DNA from: Yamagishiella unicocca
Taxonomy: Eukaryota; Chlorophyta; Chlorophyceae; Chlamydomonadales; Volvocaceae
Direction: 5' to 3'
DNA: 64,000 bases
Assembly (NCBI GenBank): GCA_003116995.1
Contig: BDSL01000039.1
Location: 1-64,000, forward strand
Below are positions 10,601 through 22,393 of this stretch, piece after piece. Within the stretch, counting starts at the first letter, position 1. Each line of letters opens with the position of its first letter. The notes under the pieces were generated by a model. The model made no database searches and had not been told where the DNA came from. It saw nothing but the letters and a program-made list of their open reading frames with translations. Position numbers and translations under genes: made by a program.

Positions 10601-13600
10601 CTTGAAGAGTCCACAGTTAAAGGGTGGTGACCTTTGGCGAAGTCCATGTGCATGTAGTAGTAACTGTTACAATCCCTAGCATTCCAGCCACCAGTACACG
10701 TAAAACCATGGTGCATTTACAGGGCGTTTTACAGATCTGAGCGAAGTCCAGAAAGTGGATATTTGTATTAAACATACCTTGAAGAGTCCACAGTAAAAGG
10801 GTGGTGACCTTTGGCGAAGTCCATGTGCATGTAGTAGTAACTGTTACAATCCCTAGCATTCCAGCCGCCAGTACACTTGAAACCATGGTGCATTTACAGG
10901 GTGTTTTACAGATCTGACCGAAGTCCAGAAAGTGGATATTTGTATTAAACATACCTTGAAGAGTCCACAGTAAAAGGGTGGTGTCCTTTGGCGAAGTCCA
11001 TGTGCATGTAGTAGTAACTGTTACAATCCCTAGCATTCCAGCCGCCAGTACACGTAAAACCATGGTGCATTTACAGGGCGTTTTACAGATCTGACCGAAG
11101 TCCAGAAAGTGGATATTTGTAATAAGCATACCTTGAAGAGTCCACAGTTAAAGGGTGGTGACCTTTGGCGAAGTCCATGTGCATGTAGTAGTAACTGTTA
11201 CAATCCCTAGCATTCCAGCCGCCAGTACACGTAAAACCATGGTGCATTTACAGGGCGTTTTACAGATCTGAGCGAAGTCCAGAAAGTGGATATTTGTATT
11301 AAACATACCTTGAAGAGTCCACAGTAAAAGGGTGGTGACCTTTGGCGAAGTCCATGTGCATGTAGTAGTAACTGTTACAATCCCTAGCATTCCAGCCGCC
11401 AGTACACGTAAAACCATGGTGCATTTACAGGGCGTTTTACAGATCTGACCGAAGTCCAGAAAGTGGATATTTGTAATAAGCATACCTTGAAGAGTCCACA
11501 GTTAAAGGGTGGTGACCTTTGGCGAAGTCCATGTGCATGTAGTAGTAACTGTTACAATCCCTAGCATTCCAGCCACCAGTACACGTAAAACCATGGTGCA
11601 TTTACAGGGCGTTTTACAGATCTGAGCGAAGTCCAGAAAGTGGATATTTGTATTAAACATACCTTGAAGAGTCCACAGTAAAAGGGTGGTGACCTTTGGC
11701 GAAGTCCATGTGCATGTAGTAGTAACTGTTACAATCCCTAGCATTCCAGCCGCCAGTACACTTGAAACCATGGTGCATTTACAGGGTGTTTTACAGATCT
11801 GACCGAAGTCCAGAAAGTGGATATTTGTATTAAACATACCTTGAAGAGTCCACAGTAAAAGGGTGGTGTCCTTTGGCGAAGTCCATGTGCATGTAGTAGT
11901 AACTGTTACAATCCCTAGCATTCCAGCCGCCAGTACACGTAAAACCATGGTGCATTTACAGGGCGTTTTACAGATCTGACCGAAGTCCAGAAAGTGGATA
12001 TTTGTATTAAACATACCTTGAAGAGTCCACAGTAAAAGGGTGGTGACCTTTGGCGAAGTCCATGTGCATGTAGTAGTAACTGTTACAATCCCTAGCATTC
12101 CAGCCGCCAGTACACGTAAAACCATGGTGCATTTACAGGGCGTTTTACAGATCTGACCGAAGTCCAGAAAGTGGATATTTGTAATAAGCATACCTTGAAG
12201 AGTCCACAGTTAAAGGGTGGTGACCTTTGGCGAAGTCCATGTGCATGTAGTACTAACTGTTACAATCCCTAGCATTCCAGCCACCAGTACACGTAAAAAC
12301 ATGGTGCATTTACAGGGCGTTTTACAGATCTGAGCGAAGTCCAGAAAGTGGATATTTGTATTAAACATACCTTGAAGAGTCCACAGTAAAAGGGTGGTGA
12401 CCTTTGGCGAAGTCCATGTGCATGTAGTAGTAACTGTTACAATCCCTAGCATTCCAGCCACCAGTACACGTAAAAACATGGTGCATTTACAGGGCGTTTT
12501 ACAGATCTGAGCGAAGTCCAGAAAGTGGATATTTGTATTAAACATACCTTGAAGAGTCCACAGTAAAAGGGTGGTGACCTTTGGCGAAGTCCATGTGCAT
12601 GTAGTAGTAACTGTTACAATCCCTAGCATTCCAGCCGCCAGTACACATAAAACCATGGTCCATTTACAGGGCGTTTTACAGATCTGACCGAAGTCCAGAA
12701 AGTGGATATTTGTATTAAACATACCTTGAAGAGTCCACAGTAAAAGGGTGGTAACATTTGGCAAAGTCCATGTGCATGTAGTAGTAACTGTTACAATCCC
12801 TAGCATTCCAGCCGCCAGTACACTTGAAACCATGGTGCATTTACAGGGTGTTTTACAGATCTGACCGAAGTCCAGAAAGTGGATATTTGTATTAAACATA
12901 CCTTGAAGAGTCCACAGTAAAAGGGTGGTGTCCTTTGGCGAAGTCCATGTGCATGTAGTAGTAACTGTTACAATCCCTAGCATTCCAGCCGCCAGTACAC
13001 GTAAAACCATGGTCCATTTACAGGGCGTTTTACAGATCTGACCGAAGTCCAGAAAGTGGATATTTGTATTAAACATACCTTGAAGAGTCCACAGTAAAAG
13101 GGTGGTAACATTTGGCAAAGTCCATGTGCATGTAGTAGTAACTGTTACAATCCCTAGCATTCCAGCCGCCAGTACACGTAAAACCATGGTGCATTTACAG
13201 GGCGTTTTACAGATCTGACCGAAGTCCAGAAAGTGGATATTTGTAATAAGCATACCTTGAAGAGTCCACAGTTAAAGGGTGGTGACCTTTGGCGAAGTCC
13301 ATGTGCATGTAGTAGTAACTGTTACAATCCCTAGCATTCCAGCCACCAGTACACGTAAAAACATGGTGCATTTACAGGGCGTTTTACAGATCTGAGCGAA
13401 GTCCAGAAAGTGGATATTTGTATTAAACATACCTTGAAGAGTCCACAGTAAAAGGGTGGTGACCTTTGGCGAAGTCCATGTGCATGTAGTAGTAACTGTT
13501 ACAATCCCTAGCATTCCAGCCGCCAGTACACTTGAAACCATTGTGCATTTACAGGGCGTTTTACAGATCTGACCGAAGTCCAGAAAGTGGATATTCGTAT

Positions 13601-15879
13601 TAAACATACCTTGAAGAGTCGACAGTAAAAGGGTGGTGACCTTTGGCGAAGTCCTTGTGCATGTAGTAGTAACTGTTACAATCCCTAGCATTCCAGCCAC
13701 CAGTACACGTAAAACCATGGTCCATTTACAGGGCGTTTTACAGATCTGACCGAAGTCCAGAAAGTGGATATTTGTATTAAACATACCTTGAAGAGTCCAC
13801 AGTAAACGGGTGGTAACATTTGGCGAAGTCCTTGTGCATGTAGTAGTAACTGTTACAATCCCTAGCATTCCAGCCACCAGTACACGTAAAACCATGGTCC
13901 ATTTACAGGGCGTTTTACAGATCTGAGCGAAGTCCAGAAAGTGGATATTTGTAATAAACATACCTTGAAGAGTCCACAGTTAAAGGGTGGTGACCTTTGG
14001 CGAAGTCCATGTGCATGTAGTAGTAACTGTTACAATCCCTAGCATTCCAGCCACCAGTACACGTAAAACCATGGTGCATTTACAGGGCGTTTTACAGATC
14101 TGACCGAAGTCCAGAAAGTGGATATTTGTATTGAACATACCTTGAAGAGTCCACAGTAAAAGGGTGGTGACCTTTGGCGAAGTCCATGTGCATGTAGTAG
14201 TAACTGTTACAATCCCTAGCATTCCAGCCACCAGTACACGTAAAACCATGGTGCATTTACAGGGCGTTTTACAGATCTGACCGAAGTCCAGAAAGTGGAT
14301 ATTTGTATTAAACATACCTTGAAGAGTCCACAGTAAAAGGGTGGTGACCTTTGGCGAAGTCCATGTGCATGTAGTAGTAACTGTTACAATCCCTAGCATT
14401 CCAGCCGCCAGTACACGTAAAACCATGGTGCATTTACAGGGCGTTCTACAGATCTGACCGAAGTCCAGAAAGTGGATATTTGTATTAAACATACCTTGAA
14501 GAGTCCACAGTAAAAGGGTGGTGACCTTTGGCGAAGTCCATGTGCATGTAGTAGTAACTGTTACAATCCCTAGCATTCCAGCCGCCAGTACACATAAAAC
14601 CATGGTGCATTTACAGGGCGTTTTACAGATCTGACCGAAGTCCAGAAAGTGGATATTTGTAATAAGCATACCTTGAAGAGTCCACAGTTAAAGGGTGGTG
14701 ACCTTTGGCGAAGTCCATGTGCATGTAGTACTAACTGTTACAATCCCTAGCATTCCAGCCACCAGTACACGTAAAAACATGGTGCATTTACAGGGCGTTT
14801 TACAGATCTGAGCGAAGTCCAGAAAGTGGATATTTGTATTAAACATACCTTGAAGAGTCCACAGTAAAAGGGTGGTGACCTTTGGCGAAGTCCATGTGCA
14901 TGTAGTAGTAACTGTTACAATCCCTAGCATTCCAGCCGCCAGTACACTTGAAACCATGGTGCATTTACAGGGTGTTTTACAGATCTGACCGAAGTCCAGA
15001 AAGTGGATATTTGTATTAAACATACCTTGAAGAGTCCACAGTAAAAGGGTGGTGACCTTTGGCGAAGTCCATGTGCATGTAGTAGTAACTGTTACAATCC
15101 CTAGCATTCCAGCCGCCAGTACACGTAAAACCATGGTGCATTTACAGGGCGTTTTACAGATCTGACCGAAGTCCAGAAAGTGGATATTTGTAATAAGCAT
15201 ACCTTGAAGAGTCCACAGTTAAAGGGTGGTGACCTTTGGCGAAGTCCATGTGCATGTAGTAGTAACTGTTACAATCCCTAGCATTCCAGCCACCAGTACA
15301 CGTAAAAACATGGTGCGTAAAAACATGGTGCATTTACAGGGCGTTTTACAGATCTGAGCGAAGTCCAGAAAGTGGATATTTGTATTAAACATACCTTGAA
15401 GAGTCCACAGTAAAAGGGTGGTGACCTTTGGCGAAGTCCATGTGCATGTAGTAGTAACTGTTACAATCCCTAGCATTCCAGCCGCCAGTACACTTGAAAC
15501 CATGGTGCATTTACAGGGTGTTTTACAGATCTGACCGAAGTCCAGAAAGTGGATATTTGTCTTAAACATACCTTGAAGAGTCCACAGTAAAAGGGTGGTG
15601 ACCTTTGGCGAAGTCCATGTGCATGTAGTAGTAACTGTTACAATCCCTAGCATTCCAGCCGCCAGTACACGTAAAACCATGGTGCATTTACAGGGCGTTT
15701 TACAGATCTGACCGAAGTCCAGAAAGTGGATATTCGTATTAAACATACCTTGAAGAGTCGACAGTAAAAGGGTGGTAACATTTGGCGAAGTCCTTGTGCA
15801 TGTAGTAGTAACTGTTACAATCCCTAGCATTCCAGCCGCCAGTACACGTAAAACCATGGTGCATTTACAGGGCGTTTTA
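7676..15879. repeat. 177-bp satellite, main block
   Basis: About 46 monomers of the same 177-bp repeat as at 1-1063. Diagnostic differences define monomer types: cgtaaaacc or cttgaaacc, gtattaaac or gtaataagc, cagtaaaag or cagttaaag, gtgacc or gtgtcc. A three-monomer block recurs but not strictly. One monomer near 15300-15330 has an internal 15-bp duplication. The array stops abruptly inside a monomer at 15879. Minus-strand open frames have lengths of 59n-7 codons (111, 170, 229, 347) because the period is 3 x 59 and only the cagttaaag monomer type supplies a stop. I do not treat them as genes. Confidence 0.97.
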
Positions 15880-15955
15880 ACCAGTGAAGCGCCGCAACGA
15901 TGCAAGCATCAGGACCAGCCGCCTCTCATCCCGAAAAGCACGGACCCCAAGCAAG

Positions 15956-16046
15956 TTACCGCAAACGACGGTTCCATATGTTACCGTAAACGACGGTTCC
16001 ATATGTTACCGTAAACGACGGTTCCATATGTTACCGTAAACGACGT
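15956..16046. repeat. 25-bp tandem repeat next to the satellite edge
   Basis: Four copies of ttaccgtaaacgacggttcc plus atatg, at 15956, 15981, 16006 and 16031, the last partial. It lies about 75 bp beyond the end of the 177-bp satellite. Confidence 0.95.
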
Positions 16047-16073
16047 TTTCCCTTCTTAGCGTGACATCGACGC

Positions 16074-16562
16074 ATGAGGGACAGCTTGTACAGGAAGGAA
16101 AGGCACACCAAGCCAGCGTCAGTATGGTGTCCCCGTAACCCGCAATCGCAAATGAAGGCAAGTGATGCCTCATGTCCCCACCTGAAACTTGCCGTACACA
16201 TGCCGCGCCCCAACATAACCCTAACTGTGCCAGCTCGTTGGGGTCAGAAACATAACGACATCCTGTTACCCATGCCGCCACGGCCACCCAAAAAGAAACA
16301 ACCACCGGTAGATGGCCGCCAACCACCAGCACCCCAGGCCGCCCAGCGCAACAGACTGGGCGGGGGTGCGCTGGTGTTTGGCACCAATTGGCAGCTTGCG
16401 TGCATCGCGAAAGGTGAAAGGCCGAAGGCACCAGCAAGAACCACAGCACGTGCCTACCATCTGCCCTCGAACACTGAGTGCTTCTTGGCGTGTAGAACCG
16501 AACCGGCAGATAAAGTGGTGTGCAGGGAGGGGTACCCCCCGCAGCACTGGGCACGGTATTAG
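16074..16562 (+). CDS. hypothetical ORF, weak
   Basis: A 162-codon open frame ending at TAG 16562. A Pro/Lys-rich stretch (PPRPPKKKQPP) is followed by GALVFGTNWQLACIAKGERP and a Cys-containing tail. An equally long antisense frame exists (16006-16554, minus), so open length alone is weak evidence in this GC-rich DNA. No family recognised and no clear splice neighbours. It may be a remnant of a transposable element. Confidence 0.2.
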   Translation: MRDSLYRKERHTKPASVWCPRNPQSQMKASDASCPHLKLAVHMPRPNITLTVPARWGQKHNDILLPMPPRPPKKKQPPVDGRQPPAPQAAQRNRLGGGALVFGTNWQLACIAKGERPKAPARTTARAYHLPSNTECFLACRTEPADKVVCREGYPPQHWARY

Positions 16563-16771
16563 GTGCCGTATTTATTCAGTCATACGTTCAGATTTGCACG
16601 AGCAAAGTCTTGTGTTTGCCATACATTACTGCGAGCGCGGCGCAATTAGAAAATCCATCCTGCGGATCCGAAGCCGACCTGCTCACTCGATGGCGCCACA
16701 AATGCCGTTGCTCCGAAGGCAACAACTCCGAGCGACACACAGGCATGGGTCGGCTTGCTCGCTCACGCCCC

Positions 16772-17032
16772 TCAAATGTCGTCATCATCGTCCTCATCCA
16801 CATCTTCGTCGTCCCTACCCTTCAAACGGCCATGTCCCTTACCGCTGCCGCTGCGCTCCTTGCCGCCGCCATTGGCCCGCTCCTTGTCGCTTGGGTTACG
16901 CCCTTGCTTGATGCTACCGCTGTTGTTGCGCTCAGAGACGCGATCGCTATTGGAGCACTCTTCGTTGTCATCACCGCCGCGGTTCTTGGCGCCCCGGAAG
17001 AGCTGTACGGCGGCGTTCGCGCAGGGTGCCAT
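16772..17032 (-). CDS. possible terminal exon of a charged, low-complexity protein
   Basis: A minus-strand frame rich in Arg, Gly, Ser, Asn and Lys that ends in a run of Asp (DEDVDEDDDDDI) before its stop. The strong charge pattern is not what chance gives, but the plus strand is also open through here, and no start or upstream exon could be fixed. No function is proposed. Confidence 0.25.
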   Translation of the reverse strand: MAPCANAAVQLFRGAKNRGGDDNEECSNSDRVSERNNSGSIKQGRNPSDKERANGGGKERSGSGKGHGRLKGRDDEDVDEDDDDDI

Positions 17033-17612
17033 ACATCATTAGAGACTCAACGGGACGGGGACCGTCTACGGGGGCCTTCCGAACCCCGTCCGACGGCAAA
17101 CACATTCGAGAACACACGCCACTGTGTTCTCTACCTAATACCCCCCTTCTGATGACGTGTGCTGGAACAGGAATGATGTGGTCAAACCATGTGGACGTCA
17201 CAGCTTGCTACTCCCGGACCTCCGGTCAGCATCTTAAATAAAGTGATGTTGTCCGTCTCGGTGACGAGACCGCAGCTGCGATCTGGTCATGCCCACGGAC
17301 ACCCAAATTTTACGTAGAACTCTGACGGAGAGCCCGGCGGGCAGTTCAGGCTCTGGCTTATGGACTTCCTCATATCACATAATCTCATCATCTGATTTGC
17401 ATTGTTTTCTGCATTGTTCTGAAGCTACGTCCTGAAAGACGACTCGATAGCACTTGTTTTATGTGACCCAGTACTCATCTCGAGTGAAAACAGGATGTTC
17501 AAGGCTAGGGCCCACGACCTGGTCGGGATACAAATGGGCACGTCAAAACGCCATCGTGAAATCTGTCACCACCAGTCATCCCATCTCCTCGTTCCTCCAC
17601 TTCCGCAAACCC
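17033..17612. other. no gene seen
   Basis: A unique-looking stretch between the weak ORFs and the 3' end of the C2-domain gene. No repeat, RNA gene or convincing exon was found. It may include the 3' untranslated region of the C2 gene. Confidence 0.5.
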
Positions 17613-20600
17613 CTACCCACAACAATGGAATGCCGTGGAGCTCTGGGACTCAGCGGTAAATAACAACACAACCGTTTCCCCTGGCCTCGTCGTCCCGCCC
17701 CCGCCGGCCTCACCTTGAGCGGCGCCTTGAAGGCGTTGAGTACAGCGTTCCCCGCTGCGGTGGTTCCTAACTGATCCACCATCTTCCCCACTATCTGGTG
17801 AGTTTTAGGGTTTAAGGATTGGTGGGAGGGGGTGGGCGTGAGGGAGAGTTGGCGGACCACAACGCACCGGACAACAACATGCCTTACGTCGTTTCCCGCC
17901 GACTCACCTCTTCCCCTTCCCAAACCCCTTCATGCCCCATGCTTTCCCCCTCGTTCCCACCCCCTTCTCAGCCCTCATTCACTCACTTTTCCCCCGTGCG
18001 TTGCCACCATGACCGCCATGGATCCCATAGAGTGCGGCATGCCGTCAGGATCGAACACGTCAAACACCCCTCCCCGGTCATCCTCCGCCGGCTCCTCCTC
18101 CTCGAGCGGCGGCTAGCGGGGCACCGGCGGGATTTGCCGCAGGTTTGCGAAAGGGAGTGTGTCAGGAAGGAGGCCAGGACATGGAGTCGACGGGTTGAAG
18201 CCCTTGAAGGGGGGGGGTGGCAGCAGTGGTGAGTGGTGGTGGTGGAAGGTGGTGGAGTTATCAAACCAGATGTCAGGACCCCCGAGGCAGCAAAGCCCTA
18301 GCCGCTTGGAGGCAGCTGCGGAACCCCCCCTGGAGCTGCTGTCGCCGCTCGGGCGGAGGAAGCTAAGACACGGTCCCGAACAGAATCACAGTCCCCCGCC
18401 GGCCAACCCGTCACCCCCCTCACCTCGAACAGCTCCGAAAACCGACATGATGTAATGGGGTGGGCCTGTGACACAGAGAAAGTGTGGTGGGGAAAAGGTG
18501 TGCCCTTGCGAGAGCGGAGGACAGATCACGGCAGGGCGGCGATGCCAGCGGCGAGTCCTTGGGTTTGGCGGCGAGAGCGGATGCGATGTTCCCTGCTGGT
18601 CACGGATGGGCAGGTGGATCGCTTCCGTCCGCAGCTTATGATTGTCGGCATTCAAACATTATCAATGGCGCGGGCGGCGACTGGACGCTGGACACGACAC
18701 GCCCAGCTAAATCCCCCTCCCCCGCACCAAGCCCCACCTCCAGGGCGTAGCCCACAAGTTTGGCGGTGTGGTACAACTCGGGATTGTCTTCGCAAAAGGC
18801 GCCGGGCAGCTCCGACGTGCGCAAAACCTGCGAAGCGGGTTTTGCGGGTTTCGCGAGCTTCAGAGGCTTTAGGTGGTTGGCGGGTGGGAACTGGGAGTTG
18901 GGGTGCAGTTGTTAAAACCAAGCAAATGTAGGGAAACGTGAGTGGAGGCGGTCGGTAGGCATGGACCGGTCGGAGGGGAGCCTTGAGGCATCAGTCACCC
19001 CACCCGGCCTCGTCCTGAACCACAGCCCCGCAAGCGCCCGCTCCCGCTCGGCCCAAAACCCGGCCACAAAAGCTACAAACACTAGCCCGTTCCCCCTCGC
19101 CGCCCTCCTCACCTCGTACTCGCCCCCCAGCACCTTGATCGGCTTCCGATGCGATTCGCTGTAGGTGGTTGTGGTTTCGCAGCCGGCGGTTGCAAAGTCG
19201 TGCACCAGAGCTTTGCCTGTTTGGAGGGGCGAGAGGTTCGATGATGCCAGTGGCCACGCTGCTAGGTTTTCTTATTCTTTGTGTCACATCGCCGGGCTGT
19301 CTGAGGAGGCAGCTCCTGAAGATTAGCATGAACCGCTCCGAAACCCAAGCGAGACGTCCCCACCACGCAGTCCGTACCTTGCACCTCCGCCTGGCCCTTC
19401 AACGTCATTGCGCGAAGCGCCAGCCGCGGAGCGGGCCCCCCCACCATTGAAGTCAGCAGCTTGCTCTGTCCCATTGCGCCCTCACAGAAATCCAGCTGCA
19501 CCAGGGCGCCGTGCGGCGCCTTGCCAGCCGGCACAAACACGCTGCCGCAGGGCTCGTCCAAAGACGCCGCCGCCGCCATGTCCTTCGCTACCCGTTTATA
19601 CGACAATGCCGTATCAAAGACGTTGGCTGGGAAACCGGCGGCCTCCAACGTCTCCGCCACGCTTAAGGACGAGACGGCGCGGCGGGCGGTAGCGACCAGC
19701 TGGAGCCTGTTGAAGCGCGGGGTGGGAGGTGCGAAAAGGAAACGGCGGTGGGGGTGGGAAGGGGTAAAGAGGGAGCCCGGGGTGAGGAAAGCAGCGCATT
19801 AGCCTTTTCAAAGGCACCCATGTACAGACGCAAGAGAAAGAGGAAAAAATACTGGTTTGAGGATGGGGTTGGGGTGCAGGGTTCGGGGTGCCCGCTTCCC
19901 CTCCACCTCACTTATGCATGTCGGTGGACAGTGGCAAGTTAGTCAGCGTGGCCTCGCCGTACACCCGCAGCCCCTTGACCAGCCGCCGGCGGTGTCGGTG
20001 GTGGGTCACTCGCTCAACCCGCAGGCACCGGCTCTTGGAGCACCTGATGGCACGATGGGCAGGGGAATGGTGTGGTCGTCAGCCATCGGAAGCCGGCACA
20101 GCCTGTGGAATTGGTGATAAGGCAGATACCGGCGTGTCCCCGTTTTGCAAGGGCTTTCGTTACGCTCCGCTGACTCCGGCTACCCACCCTGGGTCTTCCT
20201 CGCAGCTCCCCACCATCGCACTCCGTAAGGTTGCGGCGTCACGAGTACCACGTCAGTCAACACATGCGTTGCACCCACCCCGACCCGCGCAAACCTCCCG
20301 CCGTCTCCGGCTCACCTCCCCCCACCCCGTTTTGCGTCGAACGGTTCTCACGCCACCCCGCACCCCCTCCACCCTCACTTGAAGTCCAGGTGCAGGCCCG
20401 CGTGCTGCTTGCTGACTGTGACGAGCTTGAAGTGTACGGCGCGTGGCAAGATGTACTGGATGCCGCCGTACAGCCCGGCGCCCTCGCCCCCAGGCAAGGG
20501 AACGTACAGCTGCGGCGTAATGGCCGATGGGGCGGATAGAAGGCATTGGCGACAGAGTCGAGAGAGCACTTCCGGGAAGATGAAGACATAACCTCCGCCT

Positions 20601-22393
20601 GCGTCGTCGCGCGCCCGTCAACTTGGCCAGATCCCCCTCGCCGCTCTTCGCTCATCCATACTGCCCCGCCCCAGCCCGCAAGCAGCCATAACCGCCCTTC
20701 TCCCGCATCCCGGCCCCCTCCGTCCCGCTCCGCCCACCCTGCTGACGCAAGGCCCACCTGGCGGCTGTCCTCGTCCGCTATAAGGCCCAGCTTCTCCTCC
20801 CAGCCGTCCAGCTGGGCCGCTAGGGAGCTCCAGGAGGGGATCGCGCCGAGGAAGGCGATGGTGACCTGCGGCTCGCGGCCCTGCTTGGCCAGCTTCTCAC
20901 CACGCTTGTCATTCTGGGGGGCAGGCAGGCCGGCAGGCCAGCAGGCCGGCAGTCGGGCAGGCAGCCAGTCAGTCAGGCAGTCGGGCAGGCAGGCAGGCAG
21001 CCGTTAGTTCGGGCAGTCGGGCAGGCAGCCAGTCGGGCAGGCAGTCGGGCAGGCAGGCAGGCAACCGTCCGGGCAGTCGGGCAGGCAGGCAGTCGGGCAG
21101 GCAGGCAGTCGGGCAGGCACGCAACCAGATCAGGATGGTAAGCGCGCGGGCTGGTCAGTCAGTGCGACAGCGGTTACCTCCGGCGGGGCCATTTTTGGAG
21201 GCCGGCGCACAGCGGCAGGAGCAACAGCACGAACGGTTCAGGTAGTCCAAATGACTTGGAACGGATTACGCCATCCTCCGCCGCGACTCGTCCAACACCC
21301 TTTGGCCCGGGACTGGAGGTATGAGAGGAAAACCCGTGGATCCGGTACTGGGGGGCGCTGGGAGCGGCCCATTGGCTGGTCCGGGCTCGCACAAGTCGCG
21401 CACCTTGTACGACACGGGGTAGTCGTAAAACGCTATCTGCTGCTGTCCGCGTGGGTCAGCGGCCTCGGGGGGTATCTCCGACAGATCAATGTCCACGGTG
21501 CCAACGAGCTCATCCTGGCGGGCCCTATTCTCGTCGTACAGATCCAACCTGACGATCCCAGCGAGATATCCGTCAGCATCTCGGATGGCGTCGAAGAAAA
21601 AATCCTGTTTGCAGTCGTGCAGGAGGGGGGGAACAGCACAGGTAGGCATGTACTTCGGAATGAGTCAAAGATGAAGTACGCTGGATGACTGTGACAATAG
21701 AAGGAAAACCCAAAAGCGCGTTGTCGTCGACGGAACACGAACAGAACAATGTAGCGATGGGGCACCGCGGTCACTGTGCCCCTAGCCCTCCGTTGTGTTC
21801 GCCTACCTCCTCCCAGACCGGCTGCTGCTGGTTTTTGAAGTGTCGCGTCTCCCCTAGGAGCTGGCCGTCGAATTGGACGCGCAGGTACGGGTCGATAGAG
21901 CTGAGTGAAGACGGGGAGCGAGGGAGGGGGCGGGCGCGGCGGGGGGGGGAGTTTCAGCACGCTAGCAAGGGCGCAACGCCGCCGCCATACGCTCGGAAAC
22001 GCGCGCGCCTTCTAGGATGCCGACCGAACAAGCCGTCACAACAAGTACCCCCGGGTCACCCGACTGTATTTTAGCTGTGGCTAAAACCAACGGGTCCGAA
22101 ACCTCCCCAGCGCTTCGGGTGCGAGGCAACACGTGCACGTCTACAAGGGTATAGGAATTAGAATCGGCTAGCCGAATAGAGCTTACCCGATGAAGTTGGT
22201 TCGAGGAAGCTGTTCGCGTGAAAGGGTTGGAAAGGGGGTTGGCTGGCTGTTAAGCAAGCCAATCGAACGAAAGCATGGTCTTACAATAAGAGTATATGCA
22301 GGCAACTTGAAATGACAGCGAATGTGGTAACAAACTCACATCTGCCCCTGAAACAACTCTAAATTGCACAGTAACCTGTTCCGTCGCGTCCAT
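17613..22393 (-). CDS. C2-domain protein, 14 exons
   Basis: An N-terminal C2 domain (Ca2+/phospholipid-binding type fold) followed by a long region of no known family. Exons on the minus strand: 22393-22340, 22209-22187 (23 nt), 21900-21807, 21604-21404, 20913-20758, about 20598-20379, 20043-19912, 19706-19378, 19216-19113, 18827-18738, 18465-18424, 18112-18008, 17794-17714, 17642-17613. C2 hallmarks span exons 1-4: VTVQFRVVSGADLPRTNFIG, then IDPYLRVQF, VWEEDFFFDA and LDLYDENRARQDELVGTVDI. Acidic residues sit at the usual Ca2+-loop places. Later parts include VPLPGGEGAGLYGGIQYILP, HGALVQLDFCEGAMGQSKLL and PGAFCEDNPELYHTAKLVGY. Length is about 550 aa, with no membrane segment seen. Phase is consistent except between exons 5 and 6, where one base or a small exon is missing from my model. 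The start is the first Met that gives the first C2 strand. The last exon is the least certain. Confidence 0.8.
20914..21125. repeat. GGCAG-rich minisatellite in an intron of the C2 gene
   Basis: Irregular tandem runs of gggcaggcaggcagtc and gggcaggcagccagtc fill about 200 bp of the 490-bp intron 4. The minus strand is pyrimidine-rich, leading into the acceptor at 20914. Confidence 0.9.

Noticed and set aside
8847..13253. Long minus-strand open frames (up to 347 codons) in the 177-bp satellite
   Set aside because: Lengths are exactly 59n-7 codons and follow from a period divisible by three; no gene context or start/stop logic beyond one monomer variant.
16520..17152. 210-codon plus-strand frame with hydrophobic stretches
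   Set aside because: Overlaps a more protein-like, highly charged minus-strand frame and has no family match; hydrophobic runs are expected opposite Asp/Glu/Gly-rich codons.
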